Shown: positions 26,421 through 39,004 of the stretch, in pieces
Position numbering within the stretch: position 1 is the first letter of the stretch
Layout: every line of letters starts with the position of its first letter
Assembly: GCF_020882245.1 (NCBI RefSeq)
Contig: NC_083597.1
Span: forward strand, 79,648,152-79,712,151
Direction of reading: 5' to 3'
Source of the DNA: Rhopalosiphum padi
Lineage: Eukaryota > Arthropoda > Insecta > Hemiptera > Aphididae
DNA length: 64,000 nucleotides
The notes under the pieces: generated by a model
The model's input: the letters and a program-made list of their open reading frames with translations, nothing else
The model's database searches: none
What the model was told of the DNA's origin: nothing
Made by a program: the position numbers and the translations under genes

Positions 26421-29400
26421 TTAAAGTTATTTTTTTTTTTTAATTGGCATACTTAGATTTTCAATTATTTTGTCAGTCAAATAAATAAAATTGAGTTTTC
26501 CATCTTGCTCATTATAAATATTTTATTAAAAAAAAAATATAAATATATATATATATACATAATATTATACCCATAACAAAAGCATGGTAAAAAATATAAA
26601 AAGTTTTAATTTACTTTGTCAATTACGAATATAACTTTAATGCTTAAAGAAATATTTAAATAAAATATTGATTTATATGTCTGTACAATAAAAATGTCCA
26701 TATGCTTTCAACGGACTATATTAATGACTACTATATTGTATAGTTAATATTACATTTCACATTACTTAAAACATATTATACATTTAAAAGCATTAATGGA
26801 TTAAGGTAAATACTTGCATAATATTATATTACATACGATATGTCCGTGGGTAGGTTTATAACTAGTAACAGTAGTAATTATACTATGAGATGAATGCCAC
26901 AATTTTTTTAATATTTTAATTTTTACTTCATACAATTTCATACTTAAATCTAATAGTATTTGTGTAAATTAAAATTTAAAACTCATATGCATTTAATGAA
27001 TGTTGTTTGATAATTATTTATACATAAATGCATACCTTAGAGTGTAAACGCTTATTTCGATCTATCATTTATAAAACATTTTTACTTATATTTATACCTC
27101 TAATCATACTTGCAAATAATAATAATAAATCGAATTAAATATTAAAAGTTTATATTTGATAATCACTATATCATGAAATGGAGTTCAAAATATAATAAAT
27201 TTGTTATAGTACACTAAGTATATAGTATAAGTATCACATATTAATTAACATTACTAAACATAATGTAATTTATATTTTAGTGCATGTGTTTCCTTTCCCT
27301 ACGCATTCATAAATTGTATTTATTTTATAAAAACATTTAAATTTGATAAAAATTTCAATAATTTTAGTACGTAGAAAATTATAAATTTAAAAAAAACTGA
27401 TAGCGTTATAATTTCACTCAATCACTAAAAGTCAAAAGTTAATAGGGTTCCATATTTTTGTTAAAATAAACGAGTCATTGTTTTTCATGAAAGAGTTTGT
27501 ATAATAAATCACAAAAATGATGTACGCGAATTCATTATTTAAACAATGTCAACAATAAGTCAATTTTATAGTAACACAGTCAGCTTAACGTCAATACACA
27601 AAGCTTAAGAAAAATGTGTAAAATGTTAGTATTTATTTTTATTCTTTTCAAAATTGACCGAGAAATTATATTAAGATTTATTATATAGGTATGATCTGTA
27701 ATATAATGTATCATTCAAATTTTATTTTATACTTTTTATATAAATCATCAACTAAATACAGATAGAAAATATTAACGTCTAGACATAAGACATCGTATTT
27801 ATGTTAGTCTTTATCTAATAAATATTCTAGAACAATATATTATATACATAGGTACATAATATAATGGACATGGATCAATTGCGCTTGTATAACACTAAAA
27901 ATAACTTGTAAAATGTGAAAAAAAAATGATTTATTTATTTCTATTATACATTATGTATTTATGTACTAATACTCACAAAAAAAATTCAGGTTAGTATTTT
28001 CATTTATTATATAATAATTGTTATAAATAAGTAATAACTAATACATTTTCTGTAGGTATTGTAAAATGGTTTGAGCGCAATTGGTATATAAAAAAGTAAT
28101 TTTTGGCGCAATTGGTAAACTGCCAATATAATATATGTATACAGAATTTAGCATTGTTGCAATACCAAAATATAAAAAAAACAACAATATTTGTAATTCC
28201 ATACTACCCTGTAAATTGTAACATATAGATAATAGTATAATACAACTATTATAATAACTATAATATAATATATTACTATATAGGAAAATGATATCACTTT
28301 AAATAATAATAATAATATTCAAATGTTTCTATTACATATACGACATACGTATAAGTATATACATATTATATAAAAAGAAAATAATATTAATTACGCATTT
28401 TAAATTTTAATATGGATATTGAGATTATTAATTCAACGTTGTACTATAGACTAAACAAATACAACCTAATATTTCAAACAGCTACAAATTACAATTCGAA
28501 TCAAATAAACAATAATTATAAATTACCAACGTTTTATTGTTTGGGTGTCTATAGCTATTGTGGTTTCCAGATAAAACAAATACGTATTTGTTTGCACACG
28601 ATTAGGCGTGGTTTACCGGTTATTGCTTTGCGTTAAATTCGAACCAAAATAATAATCCAAAGCATGTAACAACTTTAAAGTCTACTCGAACCAATGTAAT
28701 GTAATTATATACTGTGGCAATGGTGCAAATAAAAAAGAATCATTAGGTAATGAAACGTTAACCTTGTATCCTCCCATTATTGTCTATATATGTTCGATAA
28801 ATGTATTTAAACCCTTAATTTATTGTAACTAAACTGTAGGTAGGTATATAAACGTATACTGTACTTATTGTTAAGATCATTACAGGAATCAAATAATTTT
28901 TTTCGATTTTAAAAATCGCCCAAAAACAGATTAAGAAAGTATATTTTAACAGTATAATGTTTTTACACAATTCACATAATATACCACGTCTTAAAAACAT
29001 ATTAATATAAGACTAATTATCACGAGAACGAAATACAAATTGGAAATTTTATTTCTCGATAATTTTAAAACCAAGGATAACATATTAAAACATATGTGTA
29101 TATTATCACCTGGCAGAATAGTATAGTTAATTAGATAAAAAATGGCTGTCATTTCGATTTTCATATTTCGAAGAGTCTCATTAGTCATTATTATATTTTA
29201 ATATTTGAATAAAACATTTCGATTTATTATGTGAGTTGATAATTTGATCACAAACGATGGCAATAATTGATCAATATTAGTTCAATTGTTCGAACATTGC
29301 AGTCTAATTATCCCGATAGGCGATAATTAACTAATAACCAAACAACGATTTATGAAATATGTTTAATATCGCGTAGACGTGTTTAATGTTATTAAACTGA

Positions 29401-29760
29401 AATACGGAGTCATCGTAATTACATAAATGTATATACAGTGACAAATGTGTTTTTTTTTTTTACAAAGTATTTCCGTATAAAACACCAGTCTATAGACATA
29501 TATGTATACGTATATTAATACAGCAACAATATTTAAAATTGTGAAACGAATTAAATAATAATATTTCCCTGCACGCACGTGACGAATAATAAAAATATGT
29601 ATAATATTATGTGGGCATAAAATTGATAAATCGAGAGGTGTGAACCCCGTACGACGTACGTTCCAAAATAAAATATTAATAATGAATTTATTATCACGAT
29701 GTTGAACGATATACAATATTATAATAACGGATGGGTACGTGAGACGATAAACGGATCGTG
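26421..29760. other. AT-rich stretch
   Basis: AT-rich with A/T runs and an (AT)n tract near 26544-26557. Frames such as 28412-28636 (+) and 29000-28815 (-) start with ATG but consist of the N/I/Y/F/L-rich residues that such composition produces. No gene supported. Confidence 0.6.
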
Positions 29761-30130
29761 CGCAAGCCACCGTATTATATTAATATATAAGAATTAGGAG
29801 TGCATTTCGCTAGTACATGAACGGTGGACGCAAGTCGCGGGAGTGAAATAGCAGTAGGCACATTGAATTCGACGAGTTTTCCATATTATTATAAACATTA
29901 TTATATGGGATGATCGAGTGGCAGAAAAATATGAAATTCATATCGGTGTACACGAGCAAGCATCATCGTGTACACGGCGTTATAATGATATTATTATCCC
30001 GCAGCTCATAACGACGGCGGGTCCTTCAATCTGAAAACTTTTCATCGCGTGTATTATAGTATACACACGACACCTCCCTAGTACTACTCAACTAACACGA
30101 TGCTCACAGTATAGTATATTATTATATACT

Positions 30131-30154
30131 TATATATATATATATATATATATA
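30131..30154. repeat. (TA)12 microsatellite
   Basis: Twelve uninterrupted TA units; potential cruciform. Another (AT)-rich tract lies at 30313-30342. Confidence 0.95.
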
Positions 30155-30516
30155 TTATATTATAGGCATATACTTGACGTGGGTGTTTTCTAATGAATAA
30201 TTTCTGACACCTCGCTGGTATAAAAATATAATATAATATATTATTATATATATATATAGGTATAATATATACGGGGCTCGAAGAACCGATAATAAAGCAA
30301 GTGTGCAATATGCATATATATATATAATATATATATATATATTCCGTCGGGGTGCATTATGCGCTTACGCGCGTTGATATCTGTGCACACGATATTATAG
30401 TGTTTTAGATACGCCACAGTGTCATACACACGTATTGGATTGTCGTGTAGGGATTGCTCAATGAAATAAACATGAACCGTATACAATACACACGTGTACG
30501 TCTATCGTATGTCGTA

Positions 30517-30540
30517 TGTGTGTGTGTGTGTGTGTGTGTG
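30517..30540. repeat. (TG)12 microsatellite
   Basis: Twelve uninterrupted TG units, the longest TG tract in the window, about 360 bp from the (TA)12 tract. Confidence 0.95.
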
Positions 30541-31300
30541 AGAGTAAACGGAGTTAGGGAATTGCATCAACGAGAATCGTATATAATAATATAATAATAT
30601 ATTATATGAGTCGGTTGGGAAAATAGTGGAAAGGAAAACGAAAACTGTCGATTCAGAACCGTAATGATGATAATAAGTCATGAATTCACCCTTTGGCGAT
30701 ACCGGCGCCTCTAGTTCTTTTTATTTTTTGTTTCTTCTTCTTAATATTATTATCATTATTACCATTCGAACATTTTTATAAGAATAATGACCGATAATAA
30801 AGGAAGGGGCGTTCACACGGGCGGCCGTAATGCGTTTTTAATTATCGCTATAGTTTTGTTATAGTAAATACAACAATAGTTGCGCGTATACGCATACGTA
30901 CGAATGTACCTACGCCGAGTAGCGTATACGTATGTAATATTGTAGTATATTTCGTGTACCTGTATTATAGGCATAGGCAGTACATCACACCAGATTTGGA
31001 AGCGATCTATTGGAGTAATGTTTTAATGTACACAAGGCACATAACAGTCACAAATGATGTCGGTCTAATCGTCTATTTAGTTAGACGTCCAGACAATCGT
31101 TGTTACAATAATATTATAATAATAATATAATACCCACTTCGACGTATATTTGAAGTAGCCGCATTCGTTTTGGTGTTTGTCGATGGTCAAAATATATTTA
31201 AGCTTCCCAGATAAAGTTCTGTTGTTGTAGCAAGATTTTGTATTGGTATGCTACTTATATAGCGAACAGAAAACCGAGAGATTGGGAGAAAGAAATTAAG

Positions 31301-33190
31301 ATAATTAATGTGCTGCAGAAATAAGATTTATAATATATTAATATGTTTATTGGGTTTAGTAGGTACTATTTGTCTCAACTTAACAAAAATAATGTGTATC
31401 AATTATATTATCTATTAAAAGTGAAATTAAATATAGTTATATAGTTTATATTATATACAAATAAATGTGAATAAGTTTTTATTCAGATATCAAAATTTAT
31501 TTGAAATGTTTTGAATATTTTAATAAGTTATTAAAAATACATATTTTCCAATAACGAACATTTTAATTAGCGAAATAACTTAGAGGATATAATTACTATT
31601 AATAATGAATAATCTACATGTAATAGCAATGGGTAACGTTAAAAAATAAATTTAGGATTGTGAGATTATATTTTAATATGCACAAATATAGTATAACTAT
31701 GATACTACATATTGTACATAATCATAATTATTATGTTATGATTCATACACGTATACAACCTATAGTAGTCTCATAATTCATTAGGAAATAATTGCACGTA
31801 TTGTTGTTTGGAATATTATCAGTAAACTACATGAACAATTGATTAATAACAATAAAAACCAAATATAAAAATATGTGCCACCCAAAATGTATTATTTTTT
31901 TTCGTTGATACACTGCTGATTTTTCACGTGATATGCGTGTGACAACAAAATCCAATTATAGCGAGAAAATACAATAATAACATAATAATATTAAACAATA
32001 TTATAAGGTTTGCAGATGTAATTTACAAAAATAATATTTATCGAAATTTTATGAATTTTTTTAAAAATAATATTCAATTTTTTGAAAAACAAAATTACGA
32101 TGTCTATCTCGGCCGTCTAATCACGGCGTGTTCACATATTATGCGCGCATATGCATAGTCTGCGTGTGTGTGCGTTGTCTATGTGTTTATAAGCATTCTG
32201 CGTTCTCTCTTTCTAAAACGGAAAAACGAATATTTGAGTTATGTCAAAGAGACCGCTAAAACCCCTTTATCCATCGCCCTTTGCGGACAACTTCGAGGAA
32301 TGCTAAGCTTGACATCATATTGTTCGTACATTGTTTACTCACAACGCGCGTTTATAGTCTTTTTTCGGTGCATATATATAGTAGCGGGCACATGGATCTT
32401 TGGCGTATTATGTATATATCATCGTTGTACTCGAAAATTCAACCCCAAGACATACATGTTCATATTTTATTGTTCAAAGGACAAACTTTGTCCCAATCAA
32501 CATACACTATAAACACGAAAACATTGTTATCTTGTTGAGATAAACGGTATTATTATGTATAGTTTTGGGATGGTTGAATAAAAATATGATTGTTTGAAAA
32601 TTGTAACGACGAAATTGCAAACAGTTGGATTACACTGAGCACGTATATTATCATGATTTCGAAACTAATTAATTAGTTATAATATTATTATGATGACAAA
32701 TGCTTTATATAATTTATTATATAATATCTACAGGGGAATTCAAATAACTCAACATTTAGATTTTTTTTTGTTGTTGTACAATTTAAGATACCATTTTTAC
32801 ATTTTAAACTTTCCTTTAGCCATATGTTTATTGTTGGATAACTCCTAGTCCATTGTTGATTTAAAAATTACATTTTACGCGATAATATAAAATAATACAT
32901 TTTTTCATGTACTGTGAACTTTTTAGAATGATCTAATCTTTTTGAAATAATTGACGTTATTTGATAAATGCATAATATATTATAGTATACATATATACCT
33001 ACAAAATATCTGTTTTACATAAAAACATACACGCAGAGATAGGTACTTATTCTGATTTCGTTGATATTCCTTGTATATTTAATCATTTAACCGTAATTCA
33101 GAAACCCATTGACGTAAATATATACATTATTAGATATACATAATACAGTCCTAAAGTCATTATTACTCAATAAAAAAAAAAAAACTCGAT
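31301..33190. other. AT-rich stretch
   Basis: Mostly AT-rich. A slightly more balanced patch at 32100-32540 has two overlapping low-value frames. No RNA gene or exon supported. Confidence 0.55.
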
Positions 33191-33251
33191 ATAATAAAAT
33201 AAAAGTTCAAGGTGTATGCGATGGTCGATGGGGGTCGACATAGCGTGGCTC

Positions 33252-33277
33252 TATATAAAGCCCTTTAAGAATTCAGT
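33252..33277 (+). promoter_or_regulatory. Candidate core promoter (TATA-like box plus TCAGT initiator)
   Basis: TATATAAAG at 33252-33260 is followed by TCAGT at 33273-33277, the arthropod initiator word with its A at 33275. The first T of the TATA box lies 23 bases before the initiator A, slightly shorter than the usual spacing of about 30. The sequence downstream is CpG-rich and contains no ATG until 33638, where the 102-aa frame begins. The coincidence supports a promoter, but AT-rich genomes produce many TATA words. Confidence 0.25.
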
Positions 33278-33637
33278 GGGTTTGTTTCCCCACTCCACCG
33301 CTTCGGACCGATTTACAACAGATTGACCGCGGATCGTTTTTACGCTTGAACGCCCCCCGTACAGTAACAAAAGGGCGGAAAATCCAGCGGGTTTGAAAAA
33401 AAAAAACAGGAATAAAAAAAAAAACAGTCGACGGGGGAGAGAAAGCTGTCGATTTTGTAAACAAGCCGGCGGCCCCCTCGGGTCTTTTTTCCCCGTACAC
33501 GTTTTGTTACTACTTAACGTCGTGATAAGCGGGGGTGAGGTTATACGTCGGAAGTATTTCGAAAAGAAGACCGCTTAAAAAAAAAAAGTTCGAAAAGAAA
33601 GGGATTAAGGGTCGACGGCGTCGGCCGACACTTCAGA

Positions 33638-33946
33638 ATGACCGTAAAGAGATACGATACGGCGGAAAACCCTTTTGAAACCAAGAGAAAAAAAAAGAAA
33701 CGAGGGTGCAAATGTCTGAAAGGAAAACACGGTAGCGAATGTTTATTTTATCGAACTTTGAATATTATAATACGTACGCCTAACGATGGTGCGATAGTCT
33801 GCGTTTTACACGCGGATACAGCAATATACACGCGTATATTAGGCACTGCAAATACGATTCGAGTGAGACAAGGCCACCACACTATTAAAATATTATGCAT
33901 TATTGGGTTGGAGGTCATTCCGCCTCCGCAGAGAGCAATTACGTAA
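33638..33946 (+). CDS. Candidate orphan ORF, 102 aa, with basic NLS-like cluster
   Basis: ATG at 33638, stop TAA at 33944-33946. The product starts MTVKRYDTAENPFETK and has a basic run KRKKKKR at about residues 16-22, resembling a nuclear localisation signal. A Cys-containing CKCLKGKHGSEC segment follows, and the C-terminal half is mixed hydrophobic and charged with no low-complexity run. No known family is recognised. The ATG is the first after the candidate start site at 33275: none of the 363 leader bases contains ATG. The leader does contain AATAAA at 33411-33416 inside an A-rich run, which argues against an efficient transcript. AATAAA at 34270-34275 could terminate it. A second frame overlaps its 3' end. 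This is the best-supported gene model in the window, but it is still speculative. Confidence 0.28.
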   Translation: MTVKRYDTAENPFETKRKKKKRGCKCLKGKHGSECLFYRTLNIIIRTPNDGAIVCVLHADTAIYTRILGTANTIRVRQGHHTIKILCIIGLEVIPPPQRAIT

Positions 33947-34134
33947 ATCGATCGATTAGTCGAATAACAAAAAAATCAAACTGTTTTTCGTTAACCCAAA
34001 AGCTTTTTGAACGCGAGTCGTGTAATAATATAGTACCCACGGATGCTATACAAATACCTTTTCCGTCACGGTCAGGTACACGCGGTGTACCTATATGCAT
34101 TCGACGAACAGTCGTAACACAATATAATAAGTGA
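33895..34134 (+). CDS. Candidate ORF, 79 aa, overlapping the preceding frame
   Basis: ATG at 33895 and stop TGA at 34132-34134 in a different frame from the 102-aa ORF, overlapping it by 52 bases. The product begins MHYWVGGHSASAESNYVNRS and is Ser/Arg/Asn-rich with no repeat, membrane segment or known domain. The two frames together keep 33638-34134 open except for one frame change, so they may be one ancestral frame broken by an indel, a dicistronic arrangement, or chance. No splice signals join them convincingly. Confidence 0.15.
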   Translation: MHYWVGGHSASAESNYVNRSISRITKKSNCFSLTQKLFERESCNNIVPTDAIQIPFPSRSGTRGVPICIRRTVVTQYNK

Positions 34135-34269
34135 TAATATAAATTCGCATATTATCGACTTGTCGTTTTTTAAACATGTTAAAAACTCTTTCAGCTAATT
34201 TTAATAACAATTAGACGTAAAAACAATCTGATACAATTGTTTTTATTTTTTAAGTTTCTTGAAAAAACT

Positions 34270-34275
34270 AATAAA
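34270..34275 (+). other. Candidate polyadenylation signal
   Basis: AATAAA, 135 bases after the 34134 stop, followed within 40 bases by the GT-rich TGTTTTAGTG. It would fit the 3' end of the 33275-33946 model, though AATAAA is frequent here. Confidence 0.2.
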
Positions 34276-34330
34276 CACAGCAATCCTGAAAATGTTTTAG
34301 TGCCCATTTAATGTACTTATAAGTATCGCA

Positions 34331-34350
34331 ATATATATATATATATATAT
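34331..34350. repeat. (AT)10 microsatellite
   Basis: Ten uninterrupted AT units. Confidence 0.95.
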
Positions 34351-35043
34351 GGTTTAGTTCAAGCGAATATAAAACGTGTGCTATACCTATCTATATATTA
34401 TACTCACACAAATTACATTGATATTCGATACCATATTATGTATTATGTTAACAGTTGTTAACATAACACTTATTATAACAATGCTAGTTCGCCTGCAGTT
34501 TGCACGTACACTATATTATAATATTATGTATAATAGTTGCAACAAAATAATAGATAATTGTGGCGCCCGTCCCACCTAAAAACAACGAAACGCGAATCGT
34601 TATGGTTTGTTTTTACATCAGATCCACATCAACAATATAATATACGCCACAGTCCAAACAATACGATGATTAGAAGAATGCTGTCCCCAAAAATTTAATT
34701 TTTTTCATTATCCGTGACATTGAGATGTCTTATCAATACGCAGAAGTGTCTGTGATAGCGAAACTCTATTTAAAACAATAACGATTTATGCGTGTGATGG
34801 CAGTGCGGCGGTAGCAATGCCGTTTCACGGGCACCGTGCAAAATATATGACACAATATTATAACAGCAGGTATATTATATTATACGCGTTATTCGAGATA
34901 TAGCTGTTCTTGACTATTGGACACTCAGACTCGAATATTATGTAATATGATCTCGATCGCAGACATTTTATACAAAACAAGTGCTCGTACAACTAATGAC
35001 CGGATTTTCCTATCTCGTTATATTTTTTTTTTCGTTTCTTCTG

Positions 35044-35055
35044 CCCCCCCCCCCC
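35044..35055. repeat. C12 homopolymer
   Basis: Twelve consecutive C in an AT-rich context. A second C-run of eleven lies at 40470-40480. Such runs are rare here and are prone to slippage and sequencing error. Confidence 0.9.
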
Positions 35056-36016
35056 GCAGATAGTGTGCTGTGGTATCGCGACTCATTTTTCCGCTTTGAT
35101 GTACATTATGTACTTTTAGTGTAGATACGACTGCTTTAGAAAACGATTTTTTTTTTTTTGATTTTTTGAGAATTTATTTTTTGAATTTTTGATAAGAGCG
35201 TGTGGTTTTATGCTTTTGAGACTATTTTCACTATTGTATACATACGACGACATGAATAAACTCAGTGTTCGAGGTTCGAACAATGATATATTTTACAAGC
35301 ATACATTTATTTTACAATACGACTTTATCTCAATTCATATAATGTTTACAATTTTATAAGAATTAGCATTTATAAATCGTTATAAAAACTACAGGTTTTT
35401 ATTTAATATAAAAATAATAATAGTAATTACGATATTTATTATATACACGATAATTTGTTTGTCAATGAAAATGAATATTTCATCTTTAAGAATACGTTAA
35501 TAAAAATGATAACTATCCAATATTTTAGCATATTTCGCTATGTAAAATATTATGAATGCAGAATGACAAGGAGTCTTGCTGTGTTATATTTTATAACATA
35601 CTTGCGTCTGATAAAAAATATCATCGCTATTTCTTATTATTAATCATAACGTGCATAATATAATATTATAATGGTTGGCTCAATAAAGCTATTCATTTTT
35701 TGACATTATTTACATTTTTAGACAGTTTATAAGACAAGTATCATGTAACACGATTATAATATTTTACTGTAATAAAATATGTTTGTCAACTATAAAGGGC
35801 GTTGTCGTTACTACTACAGATATACATTAAAATATAATAATATTCAAATAAAATAATAAAGAGCCCAATTCTCTCGATTAAAACTACGCGGATATTATAA
35901 TAGTGTTGTTTTCAAAATAATTTTTTCGTTTTTGTACGGTTCGTAAACTAATACAGTTTAAAAAAAAAAATTGTCTTTATCGAAACTAGGTCACAGTGTA
36001 AATTAGGTAAATAGAG

Positions 36017-36036
36017 TATAATAATAATAATAATAA
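36017..36036. repeat. (TAA)n microsatellite
   Basis: About six TAA units. (AT)n tracts follow at 36334-36349 and 36429-36450. Confidence 0.85.
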
Positions 36037-36428
36037 AAATAATATTATATGTTGCATTGTCATAAGATATCTGAATTTGTAATAATCCACAAATGTGATT
36101 CGTATAAACTATATATTTTACATGTTTATTTAATAACAATAATAATGAAATACAATATAATACGTATTATCTTACCTATATTATAATAATATATAATATA
36201 TACAAACAATTACGTTTCGGGTGTCAAATTTTCGTTCAATTTGTATACGTACGCAGTTTTGCGTTTAATAACACTACATACATATACGCACTTTAATAAT
36301 AGTAAATGTCAAGAGCAACCGTATATAATACACATATATATATATATATTTCAAGTTATAAAATGATATAATAATACTATTTTAACGGTACAACTTTGAT
36401 TAAAACTGCACAGCCAATCTTGCGTGCA

Positions 36429-36450
36429 ATATATATATATATATATATAT
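36429..36450. repeat. (AT)11 microsatellite
   Basis: Eleven uninterrupted AT units. Confidence 0.95.
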
Positions 36451-37400
36451 GATTGTATATTATATATGTATAATACAACGTTACAGAATATAAATTCGTG
36501 TCCTTGTAAGTGAATTATACATCGTATTATAATGTGATCATAGACACTACAATATAATATAATATGTGTACTGAATATGCGTTTATCGAAATACTATTCG
36601 ATTCAGATATGATACGCACGAAGCGTATGAAGTTTTTTCATATGTTTTGCGACGTTTATCATAGTTTTACATAATATATAGTACAGACATTATTATATTA
36701 AATTAAAATCTATTATAGTCTGAATATTATGCGATATGATTTTATCTGTAATTCGCACGTGCTGCACTAGGATCTCATTAATTTCGTGATTTATTTATTT
36801 AATCGATGAAAATCGCGAGACGATTACTCGTGATATTGATAGAAAAATAGTGTTATATCGCAACTATACATTAAACGAATATCGTTAGGAAATAATGTGC
36901 GAGTATGGTGGCAGTGAGAATAATATTGCGAACAAAAAACTTTTATTACACCTAAGTTTGATGTAATTTAAAAAAAAGTATAATAATGTGGAGATAATAT
37001 TATACTAAGCTAATCGTGATTTCCGATTTCAAAAACTAGCTGACGCGCATACTATAGTTTTAAATCGTTTTAAATCGAGTACAATACTTTAGGATAATAT
37101 TATTATGTTATATGTTTGAATAACAACCAAACAATCTGTAAATTATGATTTGGATTTGGGATTGATAATGACAATAATAACGTCATGTACGGTTACAAAA
37201 ACTCGTATTTACTAAACTAAAATTGTTCGTGGATTTCTATTAAAATGTATTATATCTTATATTATCATTATTATTATATGCTATCATACTGCTGCGTTCG
37301 GAATACTAAATTCGAGAGAATTCAATTTTCTTAATTTGTTTCCTGCACTATATATAAGTATACTTGCACATATTACATAATATATAAAATAATATACTTC

Positions 37401-38270
37401 GAATTATTAACCCCGACTTTGTGAAGTGAAGTGGGAGTATGATTTATTAAAAACGAAAAAAAAAGAAACCGAGAATATAATAATCGAAACCATCCTGCCC
37501 CTCTCCCGCACGCATCATCTCGCCAGTATGTCAAAAGAAGCAATACCACTAAAAACTTACATTTTCCCTCCGTATCAATTACTTTTCGTTGCTGGTTTTT
37601 TCGCCACTTACCCCCACCCAGTCTCCTTTAGGTCCCACGCACGGCATTCTCTCCCGAACACAATTTAAAGTCCGCCGGGCGTTTTTGCCGTCATTGTGTT
37701 CGGTTTTTGTGACGGCACAAGACTTTAATAGACATTAAACCCAGAGGCTATTTTAATTTTCTCCGACTTCATCCACCACCACCCGCTCGATCCGTTTCCA
37801 TCGACTCGTTTTATACGGCTCACCCGATATGTATACACCCCTCGTCGTCCACCCCGCAGTGCAGCATCACCATCTCGCACCCTCCCCCTCGCACCAAAGA
37901 CACTTGGTTATCCGCTGCCCCTTCTTATCTCGCACACACAATATACATTCGACTGGGTCTTGTTGTGTATACCGACCCACATTTTTTTCCGATCCCATTC
38001 CCCTCGCCAGTCGTCAGAAATCGTTTCCGTCGTGTTTTACAATGTTATTTCCAGCGACGCTTTTTGACGATCTTATCAATCCGACAGCGTCTGTGAATGT
38101 GATGCTCTGCAACGCTCGTTTAATTTAAAACTTCATCCGCTACCGCAGCTGCTGCCCCCCGTCACCGCGCCATCCCCTAAAAACCAATACGTCTGTAATG
38201 CAGCCTCAACCAGCATACTTATGCATCAGCAAACAACCAAAACTCTTCCGGTCAAATGCCAAAATACATT
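37401..38270. other. Pyrimidine-skewed block
   Basis: About 800 bp in which the + strand is clearly enriched in C and T over G and A (CCACCACCACCCGC, CACCCTCCCCCTCGCACC). This strand bias is seen nowhere else in the window at this length. A 99-codon frame at 37829-38128 (+) is His/Ser/Pro-rich, as the bias predicts. It contains the nested inverted repeats at 37654-37728. Splice-donor words GTAAGT occur on the minus strand at about 37557 and 37610. Confidence 0.5.
37654..37728. repeat. Nested, mutually exclusive perfect inverted repeats
   Basis: Three perfect inverted repeats interlock. CCGAACACAAT (37654-37664) pairs with ATTGTGTTCGG (37693-37703). TTAAAGTC (37665-37672) pairs with GACTTTAA (37721-37728). 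GCCGTCA (37687-37693) pairs with TGACGGC (37710-37716). The 11-bp stem excludes the two nested stems, because its 3' arm lies in their loop. As RNA this would be a two-state structure. Confidence 0.55.
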
Positions 38271-38572
38271 TCGTTTATAGACTTAAACAATAAAATATGT
38301 GTATCATATAGTTTTATCATACCTATAATATGTACAATGTACACATTTGTAATAAATACTATTATATTATCTATAATTATTTTTTAGTTTAAAAACAAAA
38401 TACCTTATTGGTTTTATGGCTGTAGATCACACAATTTGGTGTTAAACATCTATAAAATAACATAGGTATCTATTTAGGCGTTTACACAAAGATAAATGTA
38501 CGGTGCTTGCATATAGCCTATGATATTGTTATGTATAGGGACAAAGGTTCTAGACGGAGATTTCTGGGTTTT

Positions 38573-38593
38573 AAAGCGTTTTAAAAACGCTTT
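38573..38593. repeat. Perfect 10-bp palindrome with 1-base centre
   Basis: AAAGCGTTTT (38573-38582) and AAAACGCTTT (38584-38593) are perfect inverted arms around one A. Confidence 0.8.
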
Positions 38594-38939
38594 GCTTTCG
38601 AATTGGAACAGTTATAATAATTTATAACGATATGAATAATATATTATAATAATAGCCGATGCTCTCAGTTTGCTCAACACATCCTAATCTAATTTTAATA
38701 AAACAATACACTGTTCAGCGATGGTAAATTATCATATAATAACATTATACATAGTCGCCGTGTAAGTACTCGCTCTGTGTCGAGTTTCGTGTGTAAACGT
38801 ATCCAGAACCACGGCGACGTCTCTCGCTTTTTTGCTTACACAAACCACTTGACTAACGCGTACACTCTCGTATATAATATGAACATGTATTTTTTTTATA
38901 GATGAATATTTTACTGTCGAAAATAAAGCACAGAATGGC

Positions 38940-39004
38940 CCGAGAAAACGTAATACTCGTTCACATATACGAACATGTAATGCATGTAAAGTACGTTTTC
39001 GCGG
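38940..39004. repeat. 65-bp stem with 13-bp arms and two inner hairpins
   Basis: CCGAGAAAACGTA (38940-38952) pairs with TACGTTTTCGCGG (38992-39004) with one A-G mismatch. Inside lie two small hairpins, GTTC/GAAC and ACATG/CATGT, so the segment can fold as a three-way junction. Confidence 0.5.

Larger units (their letters stand above)
29761..31300. other. Mixed CpG-rich region with long dinucleotide repeats
   Basis: CpG-containing patches are separated by long (AT)n and (TG)n tracts. Repeated GCGTATACG words occur at about 30880-30930. No coding frame with even composition. Confidence 0.5.
34276..37400. other. AT-rich stretch with microsatellites
   Basis: AT-rich, with a moderately CpG-rich patch at 34600-35120 containing the hairpin CACGG-GCA-CCGTG near 34827-34839 and a C12 homopolymer. 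No coding frame of even composition. Confidence 0.55.

Noticed and set aside
29363..29770. 135-codon minus-strand frame
   Set aside because: Its composition is dominated by I/Y/V/F/L from TATA-type repeats; there is no domain or promoter.
34797..34850. TGGCAGTGCGG resembling the start of miR-34
   Set aside because: The match ends after the seed region and no complementary star arm lies within 80 bases.
37829..38128. 99-codon + strand ATG frame
   Set aside because: Its His/Ser/Pro/Thr content follows directly from the pyrimidine-biased DNA; no domain and no signal of translation.
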